Source of the DNA: Chryseobacterium capnotolerans
Lineage (GTDB): Bacteria; Bacteroidota; Bacteroidia; Flavobacteriales; Weeksellaceae
Assembly (NCBI RefSeq): GCF_021278965.1
Contig: NZ_CP065589.1
Span: 2,609,001 to 2,673,000, forward strand
Reading direction: 5' to 3'
Length of the DNA stretch: 64,000 nucleotides
Positions 24,979 to 34,539 of the stretch are shown here, piece by piece. The notes beneath the pieces were generated by a model that ran no database searches, was not told the origin of the DNA, and saw nothing but the letters and a program-made list of their open reading frames with translations. Every line of letters starts with the position of its first letter. The stretch's first letter is position 1. Made by a program: the position numbers and the translations under genes.

Positions 24979-25482
24979 TTATAACTTGACGCTCAAATCC
25001 TGAACTTCTTCTGCTGAAAAACCAAAGATCTGCGGTGTTTTCACATCAAGCAGATTAAGATAAATATAAATTTCTGCTCTATGGTGAATCTCATGTTCTA
25101 CCATAGCCCTAAGCCATTTCCATATAGAGATTGGATTATTTGCTGGAGTCATACATTTACGGTTAAGGTCCTCATCCGAAAGTCCCGAAATAATTTCCAG
25201 AGTCTGTCTGTGCATTTCATTGAAAAAAACTACACTATTTTCATATCCGTCTGCCAGTTCTTTTCCACATCCGGGATAGGCACTTTCTCTTCCTGAGATG
25301 GTTTCACCATACATATACCTTTCTATAGCCGCAATATGCCTGATCTGATCTCCAATCGTAAATTTTCCGGGTTTATAAGAAAAATCAATATGCTCAGGAG
25401 GAACAATTTCAATAATCCGGTTGGTTCTGGCTCTTATTTTCTCATAATAATCAATGAATGATGCTACAGATGTAATTTCCAT
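24979..25482 (-). CDS. DinB family protein
   Basis: 167 residues, a four-helix bundle of the DinB/YfiT superfamily. The metal-binding histidines are visible: GDQIRHIAAIERYM (about 44-57) and EHEIHHRAEIYIYL (about 134-147). These enzymes are often thiol transferases (bacillithiol or similar) or of unknown role. It precedes the S41 peptidase on the same strand by about 76 bp and may be cotranscribed with it. Confidence 0.8.
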   Translation of the reverse strand: MEITSVASFIDYYEKIRARTNRIIEIVPPEHIDFSYKPGKFTIGDQIRHIAAIERYMYGETISGRESAYPGCGKELADGYENSVVFFNEMHRQTLEIISGLSDEDLNRKCMTPANNPISIWKWLRAMVEHEIHHRAEIYIYLNLLDVKTPQIFGFSAEEVQDLSVKL

Positions 25483-25662
25483 TTCGAAAAGGTTTTTATA
25501 ATCTTTAATGATGATTTCGGTATTGTGAATATAAGAAATACAGAAATAGCTATATCATTATACATCACTTATTAACTAAAATATCAAAAAATTCCCTAAT
25601 AAGTGACTGCAAAACTTGCAAGTGTATCAAATAACAAATATTTTAGTTATAAATTAAAAGCA

Positions 25663-26804
25663 ATGATGAAAATATGGTTCTCTATCGTCCTTATTGGATT
25701 AGGCTTTAGAATAATGACAGCCCAGACAACAAAAATTGATACCGAAAAGCTGCTTGGATATTATGAGACTCAGCGTTTTGCAGATGCGGCTCAATATCTT
25801 CAAAGTCTTTACTCGGCAGACACACAGGATGTAAAGGCATTAACTCAGATTGCTTATTGTCAAATGATGGCAGGAAAACTTCCGGATGCTGAAAAAAACT
25901 ATATGAAAATTAATACCATTCAGCCTGACAATATTCCGGCTCTCTTCAGCCTGGCCAGTATCAATTCCAGAAGAGGAAATATTACAAATGCAAAGGCTTA
26001 CCTTCAACAAATCATCAAGCTTGACAGTCAAAACTTCAATGCTTACAAACAAATGGCAGGTTATGCAGATACTCCTGAAACCAAACTGGAATACCTTAAA
26101 AAAGCCAATAATCTGAATACAACTGATCCTGACACCGCCTATGATCTGGCTATGGTTTATAATGAACTTAAGCAGTTTCAGCCTGCTTATGATATTTTAA
26201 AAACAGCTATTGCCACTGATCCGGAAAATTTCACTCTGCAGCAGGCCCAATTGCCCATCGCCAACAAGTTGGGGAAATACCAGGAAGTTATTGAAACAGG
26301 AGAAAAATTATTAAAGGCTCATACAGATGCTAACGTTATGAACGAAATGGGACAAGCTTATTTTTATGTAAAGAATTACCAGAAATGTGTTGAAATTTAT
26401 ACAACATTGGAAAAATCAGGGCTGCAGAATGAAGGAACATTATACTTTATGACATTGAGTTATCGTGAACTGAAAGATTATGATAAAGCAGCTATCTATG
26501 CTCAAAAGACCATTGATGAGGCGATTTCAGACCACACCCCCTCTATTATGCTGCACTGGCAGGAATTTATGAAGCAAAAAATCAGTATAACGATGCTGTA
26601 ACAGCCTATAAAAGAGGGCTTACCTTTGGAGCCAGCAATATGATTTACTATCGTTTAGGACTTTTATATGATCTTAACCTGAAGCAGCCTAAAAATGCCG
26701 TTATTTACTACCACTTATACCTTAAGAATACTCCAGATCAGGAAAAGGAAAAAGACCAAATTGCTTATGCTAAAGGCAGAATCTCATTGCTTGGTGTAAA
26801 ATAG
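25663..26804 (+). CDS. Exported TPR-repeat protein (frame break)
   Basis: About 380 residues when restored. The ATG at 25663 starts a signal peptide (MMKIWFSIVLIGLGFRIMTA); a GTG at 25603 is less likely. It contains eight or so tetratricopeptide units, e.g. AYCQMMAGKLPDAEKNYMKI, ALFSLASINSRRGNITNAKA and AYFYVKNYQKCVEIYTTLEK. The C5 run at 26537-26541 is one base short; correcting it gives LYYAALAGIYEAKNQYNDAV and more TPR units to a TAG at 26802-26804. A periplasmic scaffold or binding role is likely; partner unknown. Confidence 0.8.
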
Positions 26805-26876
26805 CCTTTGACTCTTCACTACTCAATTTTAACCTTTTGATTTAGCTTTTTTAGAATCATTATCTAATAATTACCT

Positions 26877-27041
26877 ATGAAAATAACCCTAAAAGACGAA
26901 ATTACAGAAGCATATTATGATACTATATCTGAACTTTTTTACCAGCATAATTTGAAAAATACTAAAGAAATTAGCAGTATCAATAAACCTTTAGCAATTA
27001 TTATTAAGCAGAATATTTATGATAACCCGGGCTTTTTTTAG
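26877..27041 (+). CDS. Short hypothetical protein
   Basis: 54 codons from an ATG at 26877 (MKITLKDEITEAYYDTISEL) to TAG at 27039-27041. The amphipathic composition is protein-like, but no family is recognised and it may be a fragment. It stands between the TPR gene and a CRP-like palindrome. Confidence 0.35.
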   Translation: MKITLKDEITEAYYDTISELFYQHNLKNTKEISSINKPLAIIIKQNIYDNPGFF

Positions 27042-27082
27042 TAGAGATAAAAAGATGTTGAAAAAATTAGATGTATCCTTCT

Positions 27083-27130
27083 TTTGTGACGATCGTCACA
27101 AAGAAGATCCTTCCTGATGCATTAATTTTG
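27083..27130 (+). promoter_or_regulatory. CRP/FNR-type operator and promoter of the NTF2-like gene
   Basis: TTTGTGACGATCGTCACAAA at 27083-27102 is a perfect 20-bp palindrome containing TGTGA-N6-TCACA, the textbook binding pattern of CRP/FNR-family regulators. TAATTTTG at 27123-27130 fits the Bacteroidota -7 element, 20 bp before the start codon at 27150. The operator lies around -33 to -50 of that promoter, a position suited to activation. Confidence 0.65.
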
Positions 27131-27149
27131 TTCATATAAAACAATCCAT

Positions 27150-27488
27150 ATGAGCAATACAACCCCAAATGTCGCAGAACAGTTTATTCAATACTTAAAT
27201 GAAGAAAATTTTGAAAAGGCAGAAGGCTGTCTCGATCCTGATTTTAAATTCATTGGAGTGTTGGGAACAAGAGAAGGTGCTTCACTCTATATTCAGGAGA
27301 TGAAGCAAATGAAACTTAAATATCAGATTATAAAAACCTTTATAGCTGGTGAAGATGTTTCTTTCTGGTATATGATTGATATGGGTAATAAAACTATAGA
27401 AGCCTCCGGATGGTATCAGATCAATAATGGAAAAATCCATTCCTTAAAAGTTCTGTTTGATCCAAGGCCACTGCTGAACGGTCAGTAA
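27150..27488 (+). CDS. NTF2-like/SnoaL-type protein
   Basis: 112 residues with the NTF2-fold pattern: helix AEQFIQYLNEENFEKAEGCL, then DPDFKFIGVLGTREG, and strands ISFWYMIDMG-like and ASGWYQINNGKIHSLKVLF. Such small cone-shaped domains bind or convert small molecules; substrate unknown. Controlled by the CRP-like palindrome in front of it, by position. Confidence 0.8.
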   Translation: MSNTTPNVAEQFIQYLNEENFEKAEGCLDPDFKFIGVLGTREGASLYIQEMKQMKLKYQIIKTFIAGEDVSFWYMIDMGNKTIEASGWYQINNGKIHSLKVLFDPRPLLNGQ

Positions 27489-27723
27489 TTGTCTTTCAAA
27501 TACTAGATAAAGGCTGCCATTCCTCAGAAGTGGTGGTCTTATGCAAACTTTCTGTGCAATTCATAGATGCTGTTACAGTATAAAAACAGGATGCATGAAA
27601 AGCAGAATCTCCCGAAAAAAGAATAATTGAATCCTGAAACAGTCAGAGTAATGATTGTGAATATGAGTAATCAAAAGTACTCGACTCATAACCCAGCGCT
27701 TTAAACATTAAACCGGTTGCTCC

Positions 27724-28301
27724 TTATATCCATCCTACTTCCTTTCTCCAGGCTAAATATTCCTGATCTCTGCTATCAATTTCAGGAATTTCTCCCGGAT
27801 CAGAAATCTGATCAATTTCTTTTGCAGATAGTGGATGTAAACTCATTTTTTCCCGTTCCTTATTCAGCCTTTTTTATCTTCTACCGGAAAAGGAATTCCG
27901 CCAACAATAAGCTGGGTGCCATATTTTTGAGGTTTGCCTTGAAAAACCTGAATCCGATCGTATAAATAGGCTATATTTTTGAGATTAACATCAAGACCGT
28001 TTTCCTCCATTATTGTATAACATGATTTCATAAATTCTGGTTCCCCAATAGAATGCTGAATGATAAGCCAGGCAGCGTCACTTGCTTTTCCTCCTACCTT
28101 TGATATCGTTGGGAACCCAATCTTTTCTATGATTTCCCGAAGTCTTTTGGCATTAGCTTTATGAACCGCCTCCATTTCCGGATGATATCCTCCCTCCAGC
28201 TTTCCTTCTGCAAATAGTTTTTCCCTTATCTCGAGATCGTGATTGGCAAGACTTATTAATTCTTTTTCAAATTCTTCTTCATCCATTGGTCTCAGATTCA
28301 T
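27724..28301 (-). CDS. DUF6624 domain-containing protein (frame break)
   Basis: About 192 residues when restored. The DUF6624 blocks are present: HDLEIREKLFAEGKLEGGYH, EKIGFPTISKVGGKASDAAW, LIIQHSIGEPEFMKSC and YLYDRIQVFQGKPQKYGTQL. The frame as written ends at 27864 because of a T6 run at 27870-27875 (A6 on the coding strand); one more base gives RLNKEREKMSLHPLSAKEID and a stop at 27726-27724. Cytoplasmic, role unknown. Same strand and 80 bp from the ATPase behind it. Confidence 0.75.
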
Positions 28302-28381
28302 AACTTAAAATATTTAGAATATAACTAAAGGTTCACTCAAAGTTACAAAAATGGTTAATTTTCAATAGAGCTTCATGAAAA

Positions 28382-28942
28382 TTATTGATTGAGAGTATTC
28401 AGAATAAACTTGACGCGTTGTTCTATTGTTAATCTGGGAACCTCAATAACGTGATAGCCATATTCCTGATAAGTTTCATACATGTACTCAAAGGTATGTT
28501 GGGCTATTTCAGGAGTTTGTTTTCTTTCAGAATCATTTTCATAGATTTCCGGCCATGGAGGAAGAATGAAAACATTCTTGTTATACTTCATTTCGCGTGC
28601 TGTAGTTTTCATCTCCTCAGGAACAGGAATATTTTCAAGCTTAAGATAGCCAATGGTGTCTATAATTCCCCGATCGAAAAAAACAGGATCAGAACCTGAA
28701 GTGTGAAGTATCTTCTGATAGGCATCTACAGAGGCATCAAACATAAGCTCAGCAAAAAATTCTTTATCGATCCAGGGCAGTCCATTTCCATGAGCACTTA
28801 GCTGCTCTTTGATAATTTTCCGTCCTTCTTCAGGTACAGTTGTAAAGCCTGCCTGCCTTAATCCATCCAGTAAAGTTGTTTTACCAGCTCCTGGCCCTCC
28901 GGTAAGAATATAAAAATTTTGAACTGTCCTATTATTTTTCAT
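28382..28942 (-). CDS. AAA_28 family P-loop ATPase
   Basis: 186 residues. Walker A GGPGAGKTT at about 15-23 (ILTGGPGAGKTTLLDGLRQA), the PEEGRKIIKEQ segment and FDRGIIDTIGYLKLE (about 87-101) define the AAA_28 group of putative kinases or phosphohydrolases. It is soluble and followed by the DUF6624 gene, so the two may form an operon. A second member of the superfamily is at 235-756. Confidence 0.8.
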   Translation of the reverse strand: MKNNRTVQNFYILTGGPGAGKTTLLDGLRQAGFTTVPEEGRKIIKEQLSAHGNGLPWIDKEFFAELMFDASVDAYQKILHTSGSDPVFFDRGIIDTIGYLKLENIPVPEEMKTTAREMKYNKNVFILPPWPEIYENDSERKQTPEIAQHTFEYMYETYQEYGYHVIEVPRLTIEQRVKFILNTLNQ

Positions 28943-29216
28943 TTTTAAATCTTATTTGATCATTTTTTAGTCGGAATTATATTGTGGAAACAGCATACGA
29001 ACGAGTCTTCTTATCAACAAGGTTATAAAAACTATGAATATGAATTACTATAATGAAGAAAAGTAAGTGTCCGGGCAAAGAACAGCATAGAAAGCCAAAA
29101 ATATTCCCGGCAGCATGTTTCACATCCAATAGAAACATGGAATATTGAAAGTATCAGAATCCTTTGAGTAAAGATACTTTATTTTTTAAGAATGAAAAGA
29201 AATACAGAAAAATCTG

Positions 29217-29573
29217 TTATTCCTTGGGTGGGAAAGTAATCCCGGCATCCTGAATCAGGTCATATCCAAACTGCATGATGGTTTCAATGACAGGAATGGA
29301 TTTTTTGCCTTTTTCAGTAAGACTATATTCTACTTTTGGAGGCACAACGGGATATACTTCACGATGAATCATTTCCTTACTTTCCAATTCCCTAAGCTGG
29401 CTGGTCAGCATTTTGTCTGTGATATGGGGAATATCCTTTTTCAATTCACTAAAACGAAGTGGCCTTTCCTGTAATCTCCATAGAATAGGCATTTTCCATG
29501 TCCCTCCAATATGGCTCAATGCAAATTCTATAGGAGTATAATACAATCTTTTATCGTGAAAAAACTGAGGCAT
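29217..29573 (-). CDS. HxlR family transcriptional regulator
   Basis: 118 residues: the winged helix-turn-helix of the HxlR family, with ALSHIGGTWKMPILWRLQER, PLRFSELKKDIPHITDKMLT and LRELESKEMIHREVYPVVPP. It is divergent from an MFS efflux gene, separated by 104 bp with two direct repeats, the classic arrangement of a regulator controlling its neighbour and itself. Confidence 0.9.
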   Translation of the reverse strand: MPQFFHDKRLYYTPIEFALSHIGGTWKMPILWRLQERPLRFSELKKDIPHITDKMLTSQLRELESKEMIHREVYPVVPPKVEYSLTEKGKKSIPVIETIMQFGYDLIQDAGITFPPKE

Positions 29574-29601
29574 AGTAGTATTTTTATTGTTACACTTTCT
29601 A

Positions 29602-29633
29602 AAAAGTAAGTATAGAACTAAAAGGTAAGTATA
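29602..29633. promoter_or_regulatory. Direct-repeat operator between hxlR-type regulator and MFS gene
   Basis: AAAAGTAAGTATA (29602-29614) and AAAGGTAAGTATA (29621-29633) are near-identical direct repeats about two helical turns apart (19 bp). They lie between the divergent regulator and transporter genes and are the best candidates for the regulator's binding sites. Confidence 0.5.
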
Positions 29634-29677
29634 TAGTTTTCCGATAGTCTATTCTGCAAATTTGCACAAAAAAAATT

Positions 29678-30821
29678 ATGAAATCGAAAAGAAATCTTTA
29701 TGTGCTTGCATTAGGAGTATTTGGGATTACCACTACAGAATTTGGAGTTATTGGAGTATTACCGGAAATTGCATCTGCCTTCAATATCTCCATTGAAAAA
29801 GCAGGCTGGCTTCTGAGTGCCTTCGCTTTGATTGTGGCTGTTTTCGGGCCGTTTATGCTGATTGCATTATCTGCATTCAAAAGAAAAAGCCTGTTGGTTT
29901 CTTCCCTGCTGATTTTTGCTGTGGCTAATATTCTTTCTGCTTATATAGGAAATTTTTATGCATTATTGGCGGTTAGAATGATTCCGGCATTTTTTCACCC
30001 TGTTTATTGGTCTATTGCTTTATCATTTGCCGAAAAAACTTCTGATCCTTCTGATACATCAAAATCGGTAAGCATTATCTTTTCCGGACTTACATTAGCC
30101 ACTGTTTTAGGAGTGCCATTAGCCACTTTAATGTCTGATTTATTTTCCTGGCAGTCTTCATTCTTACTTACAGCAGGTATTAACATAGTGGCATTAATTG
30201 GAGTACAGCTTTTATTGCCGGTTATTGAAAAAGAAACTGAAGCTCAAGCGGTATTTGATCTTAAAATTTTTCAAAATAAAAGCCTGTGGATAGGATTATC
30301 CATTGCATTTTTCACCATTGCTGCAATGTATTCTACCTACGGATATATGGCTGATTTTCTTAAAAAAGTAACCCATATGAATGGCAAACAGATCAGTATA
30401 ATGCTTTTTTATGTTTGGTACAGTGGGAATTTTAGGAAATAAAATGGCAGGAAAATATATGAGCAGGTTTCCGTTACATACCACCAGTTTATTCCTGATC
30501 TTACTCACTGTTACCCATATATTTATCTATTCTTATGGAAGTTATTTTGTTCCCATGATCTGGATTATTGCATTTTGGGGAATGATTCATTCCGGAGGGT
30601 TTCTTATCAGCAATATGAATGTGATTTCTTCTGTTTCTGGTTCTTCGGAATTTATCAACAGTATTTTTACTTCCTGTGGAAATTTTGCAGTCACAGTCGG
30701 AACTTTATTCGGAGGTTTCTGGATTGCTCATTACGGTATTGAAAACAGTATTGGATCAAGCATTTTGATTTTGATCCTTGCTTTAATAATGGTCTGCATT
30801 AAGAAAAAACTTGTGAAATAA
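29678..30821 (+). CDS. MFS transporter, arabinose-efflux (AraJ/YdhP) type (frame break)
   Basis: About 381 residues when restored, with twelve membrane helices. N-terminal signature LGVFGITTTEFGVIGVLPEI and the GxxxD/R motif region RMIPAFFHPVYWSIALSFAE fit drug-type major-facilitator exporters. The frame is broken by a T6 run (30405-30410), one base short; correcting it reads IMLFFMFGTVGILGNKMAGK into the second part that ends at 30821. It would pump small molecules across the inner membrane under control of the divergent HxlR regulator. Confidence 0.85.
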
Positions 30822-30834
30822 ATCACTGCCAGCC

Positions 30835-31470
30835 TTAAAATCTTAGTGTATTCAGCTGTCCAAAATCTTCTTTATGGTATATAGCTTCAACTCTTCCGTT
30901 TTGCAGCAAAGCAATTTTATCACAGGTATGGAAAAGTGTTTCTATGATATGGGAGCTTATCACAACCACTTTATTCTGCGTCTTTAATTGTCTGATGATA
31001 TCATACAGAAGATGAACGCCCTCGAAATCTACTCCATTAAAAGGTTCATCCAAAATATTAATCGGTTTATTCAACATAAGCATCCCAATGAGGGACAATT
31101 TTTTCTTCATTCCACTGGAATAATATTGTATATATTTTTTCAGTGGAAGATTAAATTTATCAATGATATTATGGATTTCGTCTTCCTTTTCAGAAGAAAA
31201 ATAAGATAGGTACTCTTCTCCTGTCATATAGGGATAAAAGTAATTTTCGGTTTCCAGATAAGAGATATGTTTCCGCTGTAAACGCATATTTTTCCAGGTA
31301 ATATTTCCTGAGAATGATAAACTTTGGTACATGGATTCAAACAAAGTGGTCTTCCCTGCCCCATTCTTTCCGAGAATTCCCAAAATACATCCTTCTTCTA
31401 TTGATAAGTTCAAATCGTTTAAAACTTTCTGATTTTTAAATTCAACATTCACATTTTTAATTTCCAACAT
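30835..31470 (-). CDS. ABC transporter ATP-binding protein
   Basis: 211 residues. Walker A GKNGAGKTT (34-42 region), signature YSSGMKKKLSLIGMLM and Walker B NILDEPFNGVDFEG are all present. Its start overlaps the end of the upstream membrane protein by 14 bp (31457-31470), so the two are translationally coupled and form a small exporter-type ABC system. Cargo unknown. Confidence 0.9.
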   Translation of the reverse strand: MLEIKNVNVEFKNQKVLNDLNLSIEEGCILGILGKNGAGKTTLFESMYQSLSFSGNITWKNMRLQRKHISYLETENYFYPYMTGEEYLSYFSSEKEDEIHNIIDKFNLPLKKYIQYYSSGMKKKLSLIGMLMLNKPINILDEPFNGVDFEGVHLLYDIIRQLKTQNKVVVISSHIIETLFHTCDKIALLQNGRVEAIYHKEDFGQLNTLRF

Positions 31471-32368
31471 AGGTTTTAATATTTTGGTTAGCCTCTTTTA
31501 TTCCGGATTTAAGGATAAAAAGAGCAGGAATAATAGTCATACTACATAGGAAATATTCAAAATAAATACCCATATTGTAATCGCTATCTTTATTTTTATG
31601 GTTGTAATTTTTATATTTTCTCACCAGCATTAAGAGAAGGTACAGGTTCATAAAGGCAAAGTAATATAATATATATAGGCTTTGATAAGGATTTAAAATC
31701 AAAAAAGAAAAGCAAGTAGGTAAAAGCAGCATATTGAAAAACAAGGTGTTTTTCCGTATTTTTTCCTTCAGTGTATATTTTTTGAAGTACATTTCAAGCA
31801 TTTCCTTACTTTCATGCGGTTGATAAATATGGGAAATAAAATCCAGCACAAAAGCTCCTATAAAAATCAAGACTGCCGGCTGATAGGAGGAAAAGAGAAC
31901 AATTATAAATCCCAGTATTGCCTTCCAGCTATTCTTACGCAAAAAGCTCTTCCATTCAAACAAACTGTTAGGAACAATATTCCATTCCAAACTGAGCCAT
32001 GGTTTTGTTCTTGAAGGAATAAAGATCAATGAAGTTATCAATAGATAGGAAATCAACCCTATTCTCTCAATTTTGTAATGGATGTTTACCAACAATAAAA
32101 CAGTGTATATAATGGTTACTTCCAATAAAATAATCCATCGCCAGTTTTGCACAAAAACCTTCTTCAGAAAAGGAATATCCTTTCTTTCAGCATGAAAAAG
32201 AGCGATAATAACGCAGAATATAATGGGGTAATAAGAGTGTTTCGGCAGCTTTACGGCAATCAAAGCGACAAAAACAAGCAAAGCAGGAATACTTACTTTA
32301 GGATTCAGGTTGAATATTCTAAAGACCTGAACGAATCTGAATTTAAAATGGTTAATGAGTTTTTCCAA
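31457..32368 (-). CDS. Membrane subunit of a two-gene ABC transporter
   Basis: 303 residues with about eight hydrophobic helices (ALLVFVALIAVKLPKHSYYP, WRWIILLEVTIIYTVLLLVN, LYILYYFAFMNLYLLLMLV). No known motif, but the 14-bp overlap with the ATP-binding gene downstream identifies it as the likely partner permease. Its N-terminus is charged and cytoplasmic. Confidence 0.7.
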   Translation of the reverse strand: MEKLINHFKFRFVQVFRIFNLNPKVSIPALLVFVALIAVKLPKHSYYPIIFCVIIALFHAERKDIPFLKKVFVQNWRWIILLEVTIIYTVLLLVNIHYKIERIGLISYLLITSLIFIPSRTKPWLSLEWNIVPNSLFEWKSFLRKNSWKAILGFIIVLFSSYQPAVLIFIGAFVLDFISHIYQPHESKEMLEMYFKKYTLKEKIRKNTLFFNMLLLPTCFSFLILNPYQSLYILYYFAFMNLYLLLMLVRKYKNYNHKNKDSDYNMGIYFEYFLCSMTIIPALFILKSGIKEANQNIKTYVGN

Positions 32369-32704
32369 AAGGTTCTAAGGTTATCTTTTTTATCTATAAA
32401 GTCTATTGAAGAGGGCTTATCAAATACAATTTGTTCTGACTGGTTGTAAAAAGTTGAAAGTTGAGACTTTTATCTGAAAAATACAAATAAGGAGCATATT
32501 CTTTTTCAAGTTCGGCTTTAAGTGAAACTGAAAGAAAAATCCATTTATAATTTGTCAATGAAATTCCAATCTTAATAAAAATATCTAGAGAACTTTAGCT
32601 ACTTCCTCTTCCAGCGCCACAGCTTCTTTTCCCTATCTCCTATAAAAATACAAAACCCTCGCTTTTCGGCAAGGGTTATCTATTATATTCTAGCTCAGTT
32701 ACCA
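32369..32704. other. Intergenic region with a terminator for the symporter gene
   Basis: No gene is seen in the roughly 336 bp (the frame at 32147-32449 overlaps the permease and is a shadow). AACCCT at 32654-32659 pairs with AGGGTT at 32672-32677 with GC/GGC helping, forming a hairpin that suits termination of the minus-strand symporter gene. Confidence 0.5.
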
Positions 32705-34204
32705 CTATGGTTCCTGCATAATCTTTTTAACCTCATCGAATTCACTTTCAATTACTGCATCAGACTTGTAAGTGGCTAAGGATACAATAATGTTGGTAAG
32801 TAAAGAAAGAACGAATCCCGGAATGATTTCATACCAGTCTTTTAAAGGGTGTTGAAGATATACCCATGCCAGCACTGTAATTCCTCCCACTAACATTCCT
32901 GCCAAACCTCCCTGCCAGGTTGTTTTCTTCCATAAAAGAGATAACAGAATCAATGGTCCGAATGCAGAACCGAAACCTGCCCAGGCATTTCCAACCAGAT
33001 TAAGGATGCTATCTTTAGGATCTAATGATAAAAGTACCGCAATAACAGCAACTAATAAAACGGAAAGTCTGCTGGCAAAAAGTAATTGCTTGGGTGTCGC
33101 TTTTTTATTCAGGAACGCTTTGTAAATATCTTCGGTCAATGAACTTGAAGTTACCAATAACTGGGAAGAAATAGTACTCATTACAGCCGCAAGAATTGCT
33201 GTCAATAAGAATCCTGCAATAAATGGATGAAATAAAATACGTGAGAAATAAATAAAAATAGTTTCTGCCTCGGTTTTTGATCCGTCGAATTTCATCATCG
33301 TTTCGATATCAAATTTCTGAAGATAGGCAATTCCCACCAGTCCAATCGCTAAGGCTCCCGCTACCGTAAAGATCATCCATGTAATCCCGATTCTTCTTGC
33401 CTTAACCAGATCTTTAGGCTTATCAATAGCCATAAAACGAACCAAAATATGCGGCTGTCCGCAGTATCCTAGTCCCCAGGCTAATAAAGATACAATACTC
33501 ACGGTAGTTGTTCCTCTGAATAAATCCAGATATTTTGGATCTTTAGCCTCAATCAGTGATAAAGTCTCTCCTACTCCTCCAATCTGAATAATGGCAACAA
33601 TGGGTACAATGACTAGCGCCAATACCATAATCGTTCCCTGCACAAAATCCGTAAGACTTACGGCCAGGAAACCGCCTAAGAAAGTATATAAAACCACAAC
33701 TAAACTCGTCAGCAATAGCCCTACAGTATAATCCATTCCGAAAGCTGATTCGAAAAGTTTTCCGCCCGACACCATTCCTGCTGAGGTATAAAGGGTAAAA
33801 AATACCAGAATAAAGATTGAAGACGTAATCTTCAAAAGGTGGTTCTTGTTTTTAAACCTGTTTTCAAAAAATACGGGTAATGTAATAGCGTTTTGAGCCA
33901 CTTCGGTATAAATTCTAAGCCTCGGTGCTACGATAATGTAGTTCAGAAATGCTCCAAGGGTTAACCCTATCGCGATCCATGAGCTAGAAATACCGGAAAG
34001 ATACATGGCTCCCGGAACTCCCATCAGCAGCCAGCCACTCATATCAGCTGCTCCTGCAGAAAGTGCCGTAACAGCCGCCCCCATTTTTCTTCCTCCAATT
34101 AAAAATTCTTCTGAATTGTTTGTTGATTTTCTATAAGAATATATGCCTATACCTATCATTAATAACAGATACAACCCCACAGAAATCCCTTCATATAATT
34201 GCAT
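32705..34204 (-). CDS. putP: Sodium/proline symporter
   Basis: About 499 residues from the ATG at 34204 (MQLYEGISVGLYLLLMIGIG); the frame is open to 34285 but the extra 27 residues are polar and unusual for the family. Thirteen membrane helices and the solute:sodium symporter (SSS) hallmarks: SEEFLIGGRKMGAAVTALSA, ADMSGWLLMGVPGAMYLSGI and LAWGLGYCGQPHILVRFMAI. Length and order match PutP, which imports proline with Na+ across the inner membrane. It is a single gene; no proline dehydrogenase gene is nearby. Confidence 0.85.
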   Translation of the reverse strand: MQLYEGISVGLYLLLMIGIGIYSYRKSTNNSEEFLIGGRKMGAAVTALSAGAADMSGWLLMGVPGAMYLSGISSSWIAIGLTLGAFLNYIIVAPRLRIYTEVAQNAITLPVFFENRFKNKNHLLKITSSIFILVFFTLYTSAGMVSGGKLFESAFGMDYTVGLLLTSLVVVLYTFLGGFLAVSLTDFVQGTIMVLALVIVPIVAIIQIGGVGETLSLIEAKDPKYLDLFRGTTTVSIVSLLAWGLGYCGQPHILVRFMAIDKPKDLVKARRIGITWMIFTVAGALAIGLVGIAYLQKFDIETMMKFDGSKTEAETIFIYFSRILFHPFIAGFLLTAILAAVMSTISSQLLVTSSSLTEDIYKAFLNKKATPKQLLFASRLSVLLVAVIAVLLSLDPKDSILNLVGNAWAGFGSAFGPLILLSLLWKKTTWQGGLAGMLVGGITVLAWVYLQHPLKDWYEIIPGFVLSLLTNIIVSLATYKSDAVIESEFDEVKKIMQEP

Positions 34205-34459
34205 ATCATTTTTTTTATGAAGCCGAATATAGCCATTTTCTGAGAAATAAGGAGCCTTTTGTCTGGTAATAACGTTATCAGACACCGGGAAAAGCAGTGT
34301 AAATTTTCAACTAAAAAATGATATATTTTAAATTATTTTTTCCTGAAGAAGTATTGAAAGCTTAAATTATCAAGATAAAGCTTTGGATATGTGTTTCAGA
34401 TGATTATTAGGGGCATCAGATAAAATCAAAGTACTTAATATACAATTTTACGCTATTAT

Positions 34460-34520
34460 CATCTGACGAAGGAAGAGTCTCATTTATTGTTTAGATTCTT
34501 CCTCCGTCAGAATGACAGAG
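34460..34520. repeat. Imperfect palindromic intergenic repeat
   Basis: CTGACGAAGGAAGAGTCT (34463-34480) and TAGATTCTTCCTCCGTCAG (34492-34510) form a long imperfect stem with a 10-nt loop, followed by AATGACAG. Sequences of the type GTCATTCTGACGAAGGAAGA recur in many Bacteroidota genomes; here it may be a dispersed repeat that also works as terminator of the aminopeptidase gene. Confidence 0.5.
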
Positions 34521-34539
34521 TGAAATATCCAGTTAGATT

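Noticed and set aside
27717..27965. Plus-strand gene opposite the DUF6624 gene
   Set aside because: It overlaps the restored C-terminal part of the minus-strand DUF6624 gene, which has clear family blocks.
32147..32449. Plus-strand gene of 100 codons
   Set aside because: It mostly overlaps the ABC permease on the other strand, and its sequence has no recognisable feature.
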